This document shows positions 7,649 through 15,692 of a stretch of 44,016 bases of DNA, in pieces. Origin of the DNA: Rhodoferax sp. (GTDB lineage Bacteria; Pseudomonadota; Gammaproteobacteria; Burkholderiales; Burkholderiaceae_C); contig NZ_JAUYQD010000096.1 in the NCBI RefSeq assembly GCF_030697375.1, positions 1 through 44,016 on the forward strand. Reading direction: 5' to 3'. The translations under genes and the position numbers were made by a program. The notes under the pieces were generated by a model that was not told where the DNA came from, did not search any database, and saw only the letters and a program-made list of their open reading frames with translations. Within the stretch, counting starts at the first letter, position 1. Each line of letters begins with the position of its first letter.

Positions 7649-8416
7649 CTACTGCCCGGAGAAAAAAGCTTTCTGCTGGGCGGCGTAGGACTTGGATTCG
7701 CGCACACGTTCCACCGCGTCCCAGATGCGTTTGGACAGTGCCGGCCCCAAGGCATGGCCCAGCACCAGGTAATAGTCTTTTTCGTCCACCGGCAGGGGCT
7801 GGATCTCCAGCGTGTCGGCAAACTCCGGGTGCTTCTCAAACTCGAATTTGGCGCCGTTGAGTTGCACCACGGCAGCGTCGGCGCGCTTCAGCAGCACTTT
7901 GCGCAGGGTCAGTTCGGTGCCCCGGGTACCGTCATCCACTTTGGTGCCCAAGGCCCGCAGCAAGTCCACCACCGAGAACTGGTGGTTGGCGGCAATCGTG
8001 GCGCCGGGCGGCTGCACGGCCTTGCCGTCCCAGGACACTTGGCTGCCTTTGGGCCGCACCAGCACATAGGCTTCGCTGAACATGCGTTTGCGGTGGTCCA
8101 GCCGGCCCTTGTCGTCCAGGGGGTATTGGCCGAAAACCAGGCGCTCCGCCTTGTAGCTGGCGCCCAGCACCCCATGGAAATGGCCTTTTTGGAGTTCATT
8201 GACACAGCGCTGCCAAGGCAAGGCCGTCAGGGTCACGGGCTGGCCCAGCTGCACGCCCACCAGCAGGGCGATGCGCGACGACAAACCGGGCCGGTCGGGC
8301 GCCTGCCAGGGGTAACTTCCCGCCTCGTTGTAGCAAAAGTTCAAGGCCTCTTGCGCGCACAGCGACAAGGAAAACAGGGCCAGCGCGCTGAGCGAAACGA
8401 TTTTTTTCCACATCAC
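7649..8416 (-). CDS. Periplasmic solute-binding protein (SBP_bac_3-like)
   Basis: A 255-residue protein with an N-terminal signal peptide: MMWKK, then a hydrophobic run, with cleavage probably after LCA at residue 21. The mature part resembles family-3 extracellular solute-binding proteins: LNFCYNEAGSYPW at the start, a PWQRC strand near residue 63, and DAAVVQLNG with a hinge-like region late in the chain. No ABC permease or ATPase gene adjoins it, so it may serve a distant transporter or be a stand-alone sensor, as is common for such orphan proteins in betaproteobacteria. It lies 20 bases downstream of mnmC on the same strand and is probably co-transcribed. Confidence 0.75.
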   Translation of the reverse strand: MMWKKIVSLSALALFSLSLCAQEALNFCYNEAGSYPWQAPDRPGLSSRIALLVGVQLGQPVTLTALPWQRCVNELQKGHFHGVLGASYKAERLVFGQYPLDDKGRLDHRKRMFSEAYVLVRPKGSQVSWDGKAVQPPGATIAANHQFSVVDLLRALGTKVDDGTRGTELTLRKVLLKRADAAVVQLNGAKFEFEKHPEFADTLEIQPLPVDEKDYYLVLGHALGPALSKRIWDAVERVRESKSYAAQQKAFFSGQ

Positions 8417-8436
8417 GGGGCCTTTCTTGGGATGCG

Positions 8437-10203
8437 CTACCCGGGCGGGAGCGGTTCGGAATTGTCGCCCCGGCGGCGCCTTGCATGCAAGGCCTGCGCC
8501 AGAGAGGCTTCGATGGGCAGCGGCTCACCCGCCCACTGGGCTGCCAGAAGCTCGGCGCACAGCGGGGCGAAGCTCAAGCCACGCGAGCCCATGCCGGCGC
8601 ACACCCAGAGACTCTGGTCCTCGTCTTGCAGGCTGCCCAGCAGCGGCAAGCGGTCGGCCGTGACACAACGCACGCCCTTCCAGGCCTGCAGCGCACCGGC
8701 CTCCAACACCGGGGTCAAGACCTCAAACAGGGCCGGCTGCAACTTTTCCAGGCGCAGCGCATTGGCGCCGTGGTTTTTGTCGTCCGGCCACTCGGGCTGG
8801 CCCAAGGGCTGGTAGCTGGCCCCCACAAACCAGCACGGGCCACCGTCCAACGGCACCTGGGGGATGAGGCTGCCGCTGCCGTTCACCGGGCCGGGGGGAA
8901 AGGGGCGGGTTTCAGGCACGTCGTGCGCCGCCCAGCTGACCAGGCCGCGCACGCCGTACACCGCGGGCAACTGGTGCAAGCCCAGGGCCAAGGCGGGCTG
9001 CGCGGCCTGCACCCGCTGCAGCAAGGGCAGGGCGCCGGTGGCGTTGGCCAGCACCACGCGCGCCACGGTGGTGATAGCGCGGCCGGCAGGGTCCAGCAGG
9101 GTCCAGCCCGCCGCACTGCGTTGCAGGTTCTGCACTTGGATGCCCCCCCGGAACTGAATGCCCGGCTGCTGAAGCCAGGCCCGCACCAGCGCGCCCGGTT
9201 TGATCCATGCCGCATGGCCGTGCCAGCGGGTGGGCTGCGGGGCATGCACGTCAAAAAGATACTCCTGCACGCCGCTGGGCGCCCAGTCTTGGCCGACGGT
9301 CAGCAGTTGGTGGGCCTGCTGCAAGCTCAGACGCACGCCGCTGCGCGACAGACGCGACAACACGCAGTCGTCCGCCGACACATGGGGCACGGCCAAGCCG
9401 ACCGGCAGGCCGGAGGCGCCGGCGGCCGGGTGGTCCGCCAGGTCCAGCACCTGCACCTGCCAGCCCCGCCGCGCCAGCGAGGCTGCCACGCTGGCCCCCG
9501 CCAGTCCGGCACCAATGACAGCGCAGCTTTGCGGTGCCGCGCGGGCACGGCGCCAGGGTTCGCGTGTAGTTTTGAGCTCCCAACGCGGGTCGAACACACC
9601 GTGCTGGGGCTGCCGGTCATCGGCCACGTCCTGCAGCACAAAGCCGCATTGGCGCAGGCTGTGTTGCACCCCGGGCTGGGGCTGCCACAGCGTCAACTGC
9701 GTGCCACGCCGACAGCAGCGCACCAGCGCCTTGACGGCCCAGTCGTCCCAGCCATCCCACAGATCGGGCTGGCCAGGTGGGGGCGCCAACACCACCACAT
9801 CGGCCTCGAACTGCTGCTCGCGCAGCAGGGCCTGGCTGGGGCCGATGCACAGGGTGAGCAACACCTGCCCGCCCTCAAACACCAGCCGGTGCTGGCCGGG
9901 CACCAGGCCCCCGCACTGCGCCTGCAAGGCCTGGGCCAGTTCGTCCGGCACGGATGATGCAGGGGCTGGATGCGGCACGCCTGCCCACAAGGGGGCCTGG
10001 GGCGCCAGGGCGACATAGTGCAAGTGCCGCGGGCGCAGCGGGTCTGCGCGCCACGCCGCCCAGGTGTGCAGAAAGTGGGCGCCCTGGCCAAACGCGGTGT
10101 GCAGCACGCACCAGGCCCCGCTGTTGGCTGGCGTACCGCACCCGGCCCCATGGTCGGCCGCGTCCGGGCGCGAATCGGCGGGAGAAGGTGCGTCGTTTGT
10201 CAT
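8437..10203 (-). CDS. mnmC: MnmC-type tRNA-modification protein, FAD half intact, methyltransferase half divergent
   Basis: 588 residues with the MnmC order: a methyltransferase-like domain (about 28-210), then an FAD-dependent oxidoreductase domain with dinucleotide motif GAGLAG (231-236). The oxidoreductase converts cmnm5(s2)U34 to nm5(s2)U34 in tRNA anticodons, and the methyltransferase then makes mnm5(s2)U34. The C-terminal half looks complete, ending CAGMGSRGLSFAPLCAELLA. In the N-terminal half the usual TGFGTGLNFL loop reads HTAFGQGAHFL, and the catalytic LDGFAPxxNP segment is shortened to VLAPPPGQP without its aspartate, so methylation may be lost. The protein is shorter than the roughly 660-residue enterobacterial form. 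It is transcribed divergently from the dehydrogenase gene. Confidence 0.82.
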   Translation of the reverse strand: MTNDAPSPADSRPDAADHGAGCGTPANSGAWCVLHTAFGQGAHFLHTWAAWRADPLRPRHLHYVALAPQAPLWAGVPHPAPASSVPDELAQALQAQCGGLVPGQHRLVFEGGQVLLTLCIGPSQALLREQQFEADVVVLAPPPGQPDLWDGWDDWAVKALVRCCRRGTQLTLWQPQPGVQHSLRQCGFVLQDVADDRQPQHGVFDPRWELKTTREPWRRARAAPQSCAVIGAGLAGASVAASLARRGWQVQVLDLADHPAAGASGLPVGLAVPHVSADDCVLSRLSRSGVRLSLQQAHQLLTVGQDWAPSGVQEYLFDVHAPQPTRWHGHAAWIKPGALVRAWLQQPGIQFRGGIQVQNLQRSAAGWTLLDPAGRAITTVARVVLANATGALPLLQRVQAAQPALALGLHQLPAVYGVRGLVSWAAHDVPETRPFPPGPVNGSGSLIPQVPLDGGPCWFVGASYQPLGQPEWPDDKNHGANALRLEKLQPALFEVLTPVLEAGALQAWKGVRCVTADRLPLLGSLQDEDQSLWVCAGMGSRGLSFAPLCAELLAAQWAGEPLPIEASLAQALHARRRRGDNSEPLPPG

Positions 10204-10245
10204 GCGGAATGTTCAGGGAGTGGCCCCATTATCTGGCTTGATCGG

Positions 10246-10271
10246 GACCGCGCGCGCCGGCCCGCGCGGTC
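10246..10271. promoter_or_regulatory. Perfect inverted repeat in divergent promoter region
   Basis: GACCGCGCG (10246-10254) and CGCGCGGTC (10263-10271) are exact inverted complements separated by 8 bases, in the 80-base gap between mnmC (minus) and the dehydrogenase gene (plus). CATAAT at 10271-10276 could be the -10 element of the rightward promoter, so the repeat would overlap RNA polymerase contacts. It is a candidate operator. GC-rich palindromes can arise by chance. Confidence 0.4.
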
Positions 10272-10283
10272 ATAATTCGGCGC

Positions 10284-11804
10284 ATGAAACCAATTTTTTC
10301 CACCATTGGCATCGTTGGTGCCGGAGCCATGGGACGGGGCATTGCCCAGATCGCCGCGCAGGCGGGCAGTACCGTGTTCTTGTTTGACATGCAGGCCGAT
10401 GCCACGCGCACGGCGCAGGCCACCGTGTTTGCCCAATGGGACAAACTCGCTGAAAAAGGACGGCTGGACGCGGCCCAGGTGGCCGACTGCAAGGCCCGGC
10501 TCCTGTGCGCGGACACGCTGGCCGCCCTGGCCGCCTGCGATCTGGTGGTGGAAGCCATCGTGGAGCGCCTGGACGTCAAAACCCGGCTGTTCGCCGAGCT
10601 GGAGGGCCTGGTCGGCCCGGCCACGGTGCTGGCCAGCAACACCTCCTCGCTGTCCATCACGGCCATTGCCGCGCCACTCAAGCGCCCGGGCCAGTTGGCC
10701 GGTTTTCACTTCTTTAACCCCGTGCCCCTGATGAAGGTGGTGGAGGTGGTCGCCGGGCTCAAGACCCAGCCCGAGGTGTGCCAGCGCTTGGCGACCTACG
10801 CCCGGCAAATGGGCCACACCCCGGTGCAGGCGCAGGACACGCCCGGCTTCATCGTCAACCACGCGGGGCGCGGCTATGGCACCGAGGCGCTGCGCATCGT
10901 CAGCGAAGGCGTGGCGGATTTCGCCACCGTGGACCGCATTTTGAAAGACCAGATGGGCTTCAAGCTGGGGCCGTTCGAGCTGATGGACCTGACCGGGCTG
11001 GACGTGTCCCACCCGGTGATGGAGTCGGTCTACCACCAGTATTTTGAGGAACCCCGTTACCGCCCCAGCGTCATCACCGCGCAGCGCCTGGCCGGGGGGG
11101 TGCTGGGCAAAAAGGTCGGCGAGGGCTTTTACCGCTACGAAGGCGGCCAGGCCCAGGTGCCCGCCGAGCCGCCCGTGCCCGAGGTGGACGAGATGCCGCC
11201 GGTGTGGGTGTCGCCGCGCGCGTCCCGGCGGGCCGAACTGCTTTTGCTGCTGAAAAACCTGGGTGCCCGGATCGAGACCGGCGCATCGCCTTCGCCCGAC
11301 GCCCTGACGCTGGTGGCGCCGCTGGGCTTTGACGTCACCACCGTGGCCGTGGTGGAGCGCCTGGACCCCTCGCGCACCGTCGGCATCGACATGCTGATGG
11401 ACGACGCCACCAGCCGCCGGCGCGTGCTGGCCACCAACCCCGCCACCCGCCCCGACATGCGCCAGGCCGCCCACGCCCTGATGGCGCGCGACGGCAAGGC
11501 GGTGAGCGTGGTGCGCGACAGCGGTGGCTTTGTCAGCCAGCGCGTGGTGGCCACCATCGTCAACATCGCCGCCGACATCTGCCAGCAAGGCATTTGCAGC
11601 CCGTCCGACCTGGAAACGGCCGTGACCCTGGGCCTGGGCTACCCCCTGGGGCCGCTGGCCATGGGCAACCTGCTGGGGCCCACCAATGTGCTGGAAGTGC
11701 TGTTCAACATGGGCACCGTCTACAGTGACCCGCGCTACCGCCCCAGCCCCTGGCTGCGCCGGCGCGGCGCCATCGGCCTGAGCCTGTTGCACGAGGAAGA
11801 ATAG
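10284..11804 (+). CDS. paaH: 3-hydroxyacyl-CoA dehydrogenase, PaaH/PaaC type
   Basis: A 506-residue NAD-dependent dehydrogenase that oxidises 3-hydroxyacyl-CoA, in the PaaH group 3-hydroxyadipyl-CoA of the phenylacetate pathway. An N-terminal Rossmann motif GIVGAGAMGRGIAQ (9-22) is followed by a catalytic region ASNTSSLSI...GFHFFNPVPLMKVVEVV (about 114-156). Two C-terminal 3HCDH domains follow, with DTPGFIVNHAGR near 185 and DSGGFVSQRVVATIVN near 412. The roughly 500-residue length with a duplicated C-terminal domain separates PaaH from the short 280-residue form. No other paa gene is in the window, so a general beta-oxidation role remains possible. Confidence 0.85.
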   Translation: MKPIFSTIGIVGAGAMGRGIAQIAAQAGSTVFLFDMQADATRTAQATVFAQWDKLAEKGRLDAAQVADCKARLLCADTLAALAACDLVVEAIVERLDVKTRLFAELEGLVGPATVLASNTSSLSITAIAAPLKRPGQLAGFHFFNPVPLMKVVEVVAGLKTQPEVCQRLATYARQMGHTPVQAQDTPGFIVNHAGRGYGTEALRIVSEGVADFATVDRILKDQMGFKLGPFELMDLTGLDVSHPVMESVYHQYFEEPRYRPSVITAQRLAGGVLGKKVGEGFYRYEGGQAQVPAEPPVPEVDEMPPVWVSPRASRRAELLLLLKNLGARIETGASPSPDALTLVAPLGFDVTTVAVVERLDPSRTVGIDMLMDDATSRRRVLATNPATRPDMRQAAHALMARDGKAVSVVRDSGGFVSQRVVATIVNIAADICQQGICSPSDLETAVTLGLGYPLGPLAMGNLLGPTNVLEVLFNMGTVYSDPRYRPSPWLRRRGAIGLSLLHEEE

Positions 11805-11852
11805 GAATAGGCCGGGCGGGGAGAAAGCGCGGTCCGGCGCCCGGTGGGCTTG

Positions 11853-11928
11853 CTGCTTTCACTATGATTTTGATAGCTGCTTGCGCATATTCCACGGGGG
11901 CCAGAGGCCTATTTGACCAATTTTTTTA
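11853..11928 (+). repeat. Dispersed intergenic repeat, copy 2
   Basis: It holds the module ATGATTTTGATAGCTGC, then TTGCGCATATTCC and AGGCCTATTTG. It lies between the convergent ends of the dehydrogenase gene and the Crp/Fnr regulator gene and extends to the regulator stop. The run of T at 11921-11927 and the convergent setting fit a shared terminator, but no stable GC stem precedes the T run. Confidence 0.7.
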
Positions 11929-12615
11929 GGCCAAAGCGGCCGCATGCCGCTCCAGTTGCCCGCGGTTCAGCAGTTCGATGCGGCGGTAGTCCACGCGCAG
12001 GGTGCCGTCGTCCTCCCAGAGTTTGAGCTGGCGGTTCACGCTCTGGCGCGACACACCCAGCATAAAAGCCAGGTCCTCCTGCGACACGCCGATGGCGCGG
12101 CTGCCGGGGCTGCTGATGCCGGCCCGCGTGTCCAGCGTCAATAAGCGGTGGGCCAGGCGCACCGGCAGCGGCATCAGAATCACATCGTCGATCCAGGTCA
12201 GCGCCTGGCGCAGGCGCTGGCAGACCAGCCGCGTGAACGCCATATGCACCTCGGGCCGGGTGGCGATCAGCTGGTGGAAATCGGCGGCGCCCACCACGGC
12301 CATCTCGGTGGGCTCGGTGACGTAGCTGTCGTACACGCGCTCTTGCCCCACCAAGAGCGACACCTCGCCAAACCAGTGGCCCGCCTCCAGCACGGCGATC
12401 ACCGCCTCGCGGCCGTTGGCGGCCACCACACTCACGCGCAGCGATCCACTCACCACGCCAAACAGGGCGTCCGGGGCCGAGCCCTTGAGGAACAGGGAGT
12501 CGCCCGGCACCAGCATCCGGCGGTGGGCCACGGCCAAGAGGGTCTGTTGCACGTCCTGCGGCAGGCGCAGGGCATCGCGCACGCTGGCGAGAGAAGCGGG
12601 GGTGGTTTCTTCCAT
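11926..12615 (-). CDS. Crp/Fnr family transcriptional regulator
   Basis: 229 residues with an N-terminal cyclic-nucleotide-binding jelly roll (about 15-130; GDSLFLKGSAPDALFGVVSG and EAGHWFGEVSLL are the usual loops). A long dimer helix follows, then a C-terminal winged helix. SQEDLAFMLGVSRQSVNRQL (about 174-193) is the recognition helix-turn-helix. There is no FNR-type cysteine cluster, so it is not an iron-sulfur oxygen sensor. It is transcribed divergently from the SnoaL/MBL/MFS/SDR cluster across 168 bases that contain a palindrome, and is likely its regulator. The effector is unknown. Confidence 0.88.
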   Translation of the reverse strand: MEETTPASLASVRDALRLPQDVQQTLLAVAHRRMLVPGDSLFLKGSAPDALFGVVSGSLRVSVVAANGREAVIAVLEAGHWFGEVSLLVGQERVYDSYVTEPTEMAVVGAADFHQLIATRPEVHMAFTRLVCQRLRQALTWIDDVILMPLPVRLAHRLLTLDTRAGISSPGSRAIGVSQEDLAFMLGVSRQSVNRQLKLWEDDGTLRVDYRRIELLNRGQLERHAAALA

Positions 12616-12723
12616 GGCGTCAGTCCAGTGGCAAGGGGTGGATTTCTTTCAGGGTTTCTACGGGGGTGCAATTGCCAACACACGACAGTCTGCGCGCGGC
12701 CCCCCGGGAATAGTACGTGGACT

Positions 12724-12736
12724 GGCCACCGTGGCC
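12724..12736. promoter_or_regulatory. Candidate operator between Crp/Fnr gene and catabolic cluster
   Basis: GGCCAC and GTGGCC form a perfect inverted repeat around one central base, with near-symmetric flanks (ACT at the left, AGT at the right). It lies in the divergent intergenic region, 47 bases before the ATG at 12784. Crp/Fnr proteins bind two-fold symmetric sites, so this is a reasonable binding site for the adjacent regulator. It does not match the classical TGTGA or TTGAT half-sites. Confidence 0.4.
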
Positions 12737-12783
12737 CAGTCTGAGAAACCCCATACCCACCCAGCCCCAAGGAGCCCCCCACC

Positions 12784-13251
12784 ATGCCGACCCCCACCGA
12801 CCTGCAAGCCCGCCGCGAACGCCTCGTGCTGGACCATTTTGCTGACGAAACCCGCCAGGATTTCGACGCGGTGCTCCACACCTTTCCCCACCCGCACTAC
12901 GAAATCGTGGCCACGGGCGAGGTGTTCGACGGCCAGGAGGCCGTGCGCCAGTACTACGCCGCGACACGCACCGCCTTTCCAGACCAGCGCCACGAGATCA
13001 TCCAGTTGCGCCACGCCGAAGACGCGGTGGTTGTCGAGTTCTGGCTGCTGGGCACCCACCGGGGCGCGCTCAAGGGCCTACCCGCCACCGGCAACACCTT
13101 CCGCTGCCGGATGGTGGCCTTCTTCATTTTCGAGGGCGACACGCTGGTCTGCGAACGCCCCTACTTCGACAGCCTCTCCCTGCTCAAGCAACTCCTGGTC
13201 GGTGTGCCGCCCGCGGCACTGCCCGCCCTCGTGGGCGGCCTGTTGGCCTGA
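12784..13251 (+). CDS. SnoaL-like / NTF2-fold protein
   Basis: A 155-residue protein of the SnoaL/ester-cyclase branch of the NTF2-like cone fold. Characteristic parts are a helix-rich start (AARRERLVLDHFADE-like), FDGQEAVRQYYAATRTAFPD near 42-61 and the strand FFIFEGDTLVCERPYFD near 118-134. Such proteins can be small cyclases, hydrolases or ligand-binding proteins, and the fold alone does not give the substrate. AAGGAG at 12769-12774 is a strong Shine-Dalgarno sequence. It is the first gene of a rightward cluster; the next gene starts 17 bases later, so they form an operon. Confidence 0.8.
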   Translation: MPTPTDLQARRERLVLDHFADETRQDFDAVLHTFPHPHYEIVATGEVFDGQEAVRQYYAATRTAFPDQRHEIIQLRHAEDAVVVEFWLLGTHRGALKGLPATGNTFRCRMVAFFIFEGDTLVCERPYFDSLSLLKQLLVGVPPAALPALVGGLLA

Positions 13252-13268
13252 GCGGACGCGCATTGCAC

Positions 13269-14348
13269 ATGGACGCGCTCCACCCCGCCGGCTTCCAGCC
13301 CATTGCCGATTTCGACGGTGCCCGCGCGGCGCCCACCCCACAAGACCGCCTGCGGACCTTGCGCCGCCAGGGCCAGCAGTTCCGCGAGCGTTTTTTGGAT
13401 GAACCCGGGGTCCGGTATGCCCGCAGCTTCAATCTGCTGCGCATCCCTTACCCGGCGTGGTTCGCGTTTTCGGGCGTGTATTCACAGCAACTGCTCAAGC
13501 CCCACCTGGTGCACTTGCTGGCGCGCACGGTGCTGATCCAGTTTGAGGACTGGGCGGGCCAGCTCAAAACACTGCTGTTCACGCCCGCCGACTTTGAGAC
13601 CGGCAGCCAGACGCCTTATTTCCAGCGCATGGCCGCGCAGACGCCCCAGTTCCTGCACGCCACCATCGCCCCCGTCTACGGCACGGTGCTGCAGGCGCTG
13701 GCCGCCTGCGGCGTGGCGCCCGCGCAGGTGGACTACATCAGCTACGACCACCTGCACACCCAGAACCTGCGGCGCTGGCTGGGCGACGCGTCAACGCCGG
13801 GCCTGCTGCCCAAGGCCAAACTGCTGGTGCACCGCCGGGAACTGGCCAGTGTGCAAGGGCTGCTGCCCACCCAGGCCGACTGGTACTGCCCGCACGGGCT
13901 GCAGGGCGTGCCCGCAGACCGCATCCTGCCTTTCGACGGCAGCGTGCAACTGGGCCGGGGGCTGGCGCTGGTGCACACGCCCGGCCACACCGAGGGCAAC
14001 CATTCCCTGGTCTACCGCACGCCCGACGGCATCCGGGTGAGCAGCGAAAACGGCGTTTCGTCCGACAGCTGGTCCCCCACGCATTCGCGCCACAACGCCA
14101 TCCGCCGCTATGCCAAGGCCACCGGCGCCGAGGTGGTGCTGAACGGCAACACCCAGGAAAGCAGCGTGGACCAGTACCTCTCCATGGTGCTGGAGAAGAC
14201 CATTGCGGGCGACTCTGCCAGCCACGAATTCAGCAACGTGGTGCCCTCCAGCGAATGCACCCCGCACTGGCTGTTCCCCGGCGCGCCGAGCAGCCACCTT
14301 TGGGGCGAGACGGCCTTTGGCGCGCCCGTCCCTGGCCGAACAGTCTGA
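13269..14348 (+). CDS. Metallo-beta-lactamase-fold protein with altered metal motif
   Basis: About 359 residues from the ATG at 13269; a TTG two codons upstream is an alternative. The fold is suggested by ISYDHLHTQNLRRWLG (about 157-172), where HxHxDH would stand, by HTPGHTEGNHSLVY near 237-250, and by an aromatic N-terminal extension of about 100 residues. The motif reads HLHTQN, so the aspartate and last histidine of the second metal site are replaced by Gln and Asn. It may bind one metal or have diverged in chemistry. Neighbours (SnoaL-like protein, MFS transporter, SDR) suggest a role in breakdown of an imported organic compound. Confidence 0.7.
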   Translation: MDALHPAGFQPIADFDGARAAPTPQDRLRTLRRQGQQFRERFLDEPGVRYARSFNLLRIPYPAWFAFSGVYSQQLLKPHLVHLLARTVLIQFEDWAGQLKTLLFTPADFETGSQTPYFQRMAAQTPQFLHATIAPVYGTVLQALAACGVAPAQVDYISYDHLHTQNLRRWLGDASTPGLLPKAKLLVHRRELASVQGLLPTQADWYCPHGLQGVPADRILPFDGSVQLGRGLALVHTPGHTEGNHSLVYRTPDGIRVSSENGVSSDSWSPTHSRHNAIRRYAKATGAEVVLNGNTQESSVDQYLSMVLEKTIAGDSASHEFSNVVPSSECTPHWLFPGAPSSHLWGETAFGAPVPGRTV

Positions 14349-14378
14349 CCCGCCCCCACCACAAGCGAGACCCCTCCC

Positions 14379-15686
14379 ATGAACCCCACCCCTTTGGCCG
14401 GTGCAGCACGCACCGACGACGCCCTGTTTCGCCGCATCACCTGGCGCCTGGTGCCCCTGCTGTTTGCCTGCTACGTGTTCAATTACCTCGACCGCACCAA
14501 CGTCGGCTACGCCCAGTTGCAGATGAAAGACCAACTGGGCTTTGGCGATGCGGTCTTTGGCCTGGGCGCGGGCATCTTTTTTATCGGCTACGCGCTGTTT
14601 GAAATCCCCAGCAATTGGCTGATGGCCCGGATCGGGATGCGCACCACGCTGCTGCGCATCATGGGTTTGTGGGGCCTGGCCTCGGCCGCCATGCTGTTCG
14701 TCAGCACACCGCTGCAGTTCTATACCTTGCGTTTCCTGATCGGGGTGTTCGAGGCGGGTTTCGCGCCGGGCGTGCTGTATTACCTGACGCTGTGGTTTCC
14801 GTCGCACCGCAGGGCGCAGGTCACCGCCCTGTTTTTCATGGGCTACAGCGCGGCGCCCATCGTGGCCGGGCCCATCGCCGGGCTCACCATGACCTACCTG
14901 AACGGGGTGGGGTCCTTGCAGGGCTGGCAATGGCTGTTTCTGCTGGAAGGCCTGCCAAGCGTGCTGCTGGGCATCGCCGCATTTTTCTGGCTGTCCGATA
15001 CGCCGGCACAGGCCGACTGGTTGACCGGTGAAGAGAAATTACGTGTCCAGCAGACGCTGGACGAGGACCAAAAAATCTGCGGCGCAAGCACCCGTGGCCC
15101 GGCCGCCAGCGCCTGGCGCGATGGCCGGGTCTGGCTGCTGGGCCTGATGTCCTTTCTGGTCATCCTGGGCATCTATGCCCTGTCCTTTTGGCAACCCACC
15201 CTGATGCAAACCATGGGCTTGAGCGTGTTGGAAATTGGGTTTTATTCGGTCATTCCCGCCGTGGTGGGCATCGCAGCCACGCTGGTCATTGGCCGCCATT
15301 CCGACCGGGTGCGCGAGCGGCGCTGGCACTTTGCCATCACCGCCGCCCTGGGGGCGCTGGGCCTGTCGCTCACCACCGTTTTCATGCACAACGCACCCCT
15401 GGCCGTGGCCTGTCTGGCGCTGGCGTCGGCCGGTATATCGAGTGCGTTCGCCATCCTGTGGACCGTGCCGGGCACGCTCTTGTCCAAGCCTGCCGCCGCC
15501 ACGGGGATTGCGCTGATCACGACCCTGGGCGGCTGTGCCGGGGTGGTGGCCCCGGTGCTGGTCGGCTACCTGAAAGCGGCCACCGGCAACTTCACGCTGA
15601 GCCTGTACCTGCTGAGTGGCGCATTGCTGCTCTCCGCGCTGCTGATGTTATTTGCCCTGCCACACCCGGCGCGGGCGCGGAGCTGA
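14379..15686 (+). CDS. MFS transporter, anion:cation symporter (ACS) type
   Basis: A 435-residue inner-membrane transporter with 12 predicted helices. RITWRLVPLLFACYVFNYLDRTNVGYAQLQM (starting near residue 18) is the typical first helix and loop of the anion:cation symporter family (phthalate, tartrate, glucarate and allantoate carriers). IPSNWLMARIGMRTTLLRIMGLWG carries the loop 2-3 signature. Family members import organic acids with protons or sodium. It lies 30 bases after the MBL-fold gene and 6 bases before the SDR gene, so it is in the same operon and probably imports the substrate degraded there. The substrate cannot be told from sequence. Confidence 0.9.
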   Translation: MNPTPLAGAARTDDALFRRITWRLVPLLFACYVFNYLDRTNVGYAQLQMKDQLGFGDAVFGLGAGIFFIGYALFEIPSNWLMARIGMRTTLLRIMGLWGLASAAMLFVSTPLQFYTLRFLIGVFEAGFAPGVLYYLTLWFPSHRRAQVTALFFMGYSAAPIVAGPIAGLTMTYLNGVGSLQGWQWLFLLEGLPSVLLGIAAFFWLSDTPAQADWLTGEEKLRVQQTLDEDQKICGASTRGPAASAWRDGRVWLLGLMSFLVILGIYALSFWQPTLMQTMGLSVLEIGFYSVIPAVVGIAATLVIGRHSDRVRERRWHFAITAALGALGLSLTTVFMHNAPLAVACLALASAGISSAFAILWTVPGTLLSKPAAATGIALITTLGGCAGVVAPVLVGYLKAATGNFTLSLYLLSGALLLSALLMLFALPHPARARS

Positions 15687-15692
15687 GGGCGC

